A stretch of 16,111 nt of DNA, taken from positions 1 to 16,111 of the forward strand of contig CAYWNA010000291.1 of the NCBI GenBank assembly GCA_964459305.1, written 5' to 3'. The position numbers and the translations under genes were made by a program. Below, piece after piece: positions 15,046 to 16,111 of this stretch. This DNA comes from CAYWNA01 sp964459305. GTDB taxonomy: Bacteria; Planctomycetota; Planctomycetia; Pirellulales; Pirellulaceae. The notes below the pieces were generated by a model. The model saw only the letters and a list, made by a program, of their open reading frames with translations. It ran no database searches and was not told the DNA's origin. How positions within the stretch are numbered: position 1 is the stretch's first letter; each line of letters begins with the position of its first letter.

Positions 15046-15618
15046 TCAATCCACCAGTTCTGCGACAACAATATCCTCTCGCGGAGGCACAAGATGGTCT
15101 GGAAAAGGACGGAGCGGTGCCATGCGGTTCGGCAGGTTCTTATACCAAACCTGCCATTCGGCCGGGACGTCGTCGATCGGCTCCTGAACCTCGACCACTA
15201 GGACAACCCATTCCTTAATCTGCGGATCCCTTCTTTCGTCGTTGTAACCAGCCTGCTCGATCGTGTTTGCCTGCGGAGTACCGTCCGAAGCAACAGCAAA
15301 ACAGGCAGGGATGGTTCTGAGACGTCGAAGGATGTCGGGATGCACATCGGTCGCCCGGTACGTATTTAATGGACTTAGAGGCTTGTTCTCCGCATCGACC
15401 AGGACACAATGCAGCGCGCTCGCGATGATGCCATTATCGATGTAGATCAGCAGCAGGTCGTCTTCCGGCCTCAGCTTCTGCGCGTTGCCCAGCGCCTGTG
15501 GCGGCTGACGATTGGCGAAGAACGCCCTCACTATCAGACCATCTTCGGTCGCCAATCTGAAGGTTTGCTCCATCGGCACGCCCGCTACCGCTACTGTGTA
15601 CGCCCACGCATTCGCCAT
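15046..15618 (-). CDS. Unrecognised 190-residue protein
   Basis: I do not recognise this protein. The start at 15618 (MANAWAYTVAVAGVPMEQTF) is chosen because GAGGGTGG lies five bases upstream. The frame is open a further 78 codons, but those residues look like non-coding sequence. The protein is soluble, with no signal peptide or membrane segment. It is rich in beta strands: LRPEDDLLLIYIDNGIIASA (50-69) is loosely like the strand-turn-strand of EVE/ASCH-type barrels, and KEWVVLVVEVQEPIDDVP is a second strong strand pair. The C-terminus ends VPPREDIVVAELVD. The gutted DWSGA-family gene lies 132 bases downstream on the same strand, so the two may have been one unit. A ligand- or RNA-binding barrel is only a guess. 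Confidence 0.68.
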   Translation of the reverse strand: MANAWAYTVAVAGVPMEQTFRLATEDGLIVRAFFANRQPPQALGNAQKLRPEDDLLLIYIDNGIIASALHCVLVDAENKPLSPLNTYRATDVHPDILRRLRTIPACFAVASDGTPQANTIEQAGYNDERRDPQIKEWVVLVVEVQEPIDDVPAEWQVWYKNLPNRMAPLRPFPDHLVPPREDIVVAELVD

Positions 15619-16111
15619 GCTAACCACCCTCATTAGAGAACCAATCAATCCGATTCGGCGGCAACTCCAGGGGTGTCGCACACTACCACCAAATTTGTTG
15701 CCCGGTAAGTCCGCAGCGGCCAAGCACGAAACGGCGAGGCCTCCGGTGGCCGATCCTTCCGTCGTTGACGATGTCCTTTCCCGAGTGGTGCATGTCAATT
15801 GGACGACTGGCACCAGCACCACCGCTGTCGCGGGGCCCTTCTGACGATCCAATTATTAGGTATACTCTCACACAATGTAGGGGGCGCAGCAAGTACGCGT
15901 GATGCAAAAAACAAAGGAATCGAGACCAAGGCAACCACCAAACTAAACGCTTCAAGGACCGCTGTTGTTTCATTTGCCAGGTTTGCTGACAACCTTGTCC
16001 ATTCTACTGGCTTTCGGCGCCGCAACCTACTCCCGCCAGAGATTTCTGAGCAGCGGCAGGTTGATGCGCCGTTGGTTCCCTTGCGTGCGCCGTACGGGTC
16101 GCACTCCCATT
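15619..16111. other. Right-end region without a supported gene
   Basis: About 490 bases upstream of the 15046-15618 gene. An AT-rich patch at 15850-15868 (CAATTATTAGGTATACTC) may contain the minus-strand promoter of that gene, but the -35 box is not clear. Near the end, two plus-strand frames run out of the window. One could start at TTG 15965, with AAGGA six bases before, and begins with a hydrophobic stretch LPGLLTTLSILLAFGAA. The other is continuous from 15841 without a normal start. Neither can be judged without sequence to the right. Confidence 0.4.

Noticed and set aside
15512..15844. 110-codon plus-strand frame opposite the start of the 15046-15618 gene
   Set aside because: It overlaps a better supported gene on the other strand and shows no ribosome binding site or motif.

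Overview
The window most likely comes from a member of the Planctomycetota, probably a Pirellulales-like bacterium. The evidence is a very long secreted mosaic protein with beta-helix, CARDB, pre-peptidase, dockerin-type and family-16-like domains ending in a dockerin-containing tail region. It is followed by a compact accessory gene cluster with a divergent sigma-like factor, separated by structured, moderately GC-rich intergenic DNA. The assignment rests on domain style only.

Layout. Positions 3-7319 (+) hold the 3' part of one giant exported protein whose start lies outside the window. It contains a caspase-like (clan CD) peptidase segment and a family-16-like lectin/hydrolase segment. Tail-to-tail with it, 7371-7574 (-) is the broken C-terminal end of a tyrosine recombinase whose H-x-x-R arginine is Gly. 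This marks the likely edge of an old integrated element. Positions 7575-8146 are gene-poor but carry an imperfect ~60-nt direct repeat and an 11-nt direct repeat.

From 8147 to 14042 a set of plus-strand genes follows. A leader of three consecutive hairpins, the last enclosing the ribosome binding site, precedes a sigma-70-like protein (8288-8911). Next come a probable recombination/ssDNA accessory protein (9119-9559), translationally coupled to a RecB/Cas4-type PD-(D/E)XK Fe-S nuclease (9556-10380), and a tiny TTG-start membrane protein (10409-10579). An initiator-like tRNA-Met lies on the opposite strand (10727-10798). The set continues with a stand-alone mini WYL protein (11033-11278), an SF2 helicase (11736-12929) and a DUF932-like protein (12966-14042). 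Nuclease, helicase, recombination accessory protein and DUF932 together look like a phage- or plasmid-type DNA recombination/replication module. The sigma-like factor, WYL protein and initiator-like tRNA suggest it also brings its own expression-control parts.

The right end (14370-15618, minus strand) has an unrecognised 190-aa gene followed by a gene that has lost its middle and reading frame (DWSGA ... WPFETG family, perhaps RNase H-fold). The last ~490 bases hold no gene I can defend. No CRISPR array, complete insertion sequence or rRNA was seen.
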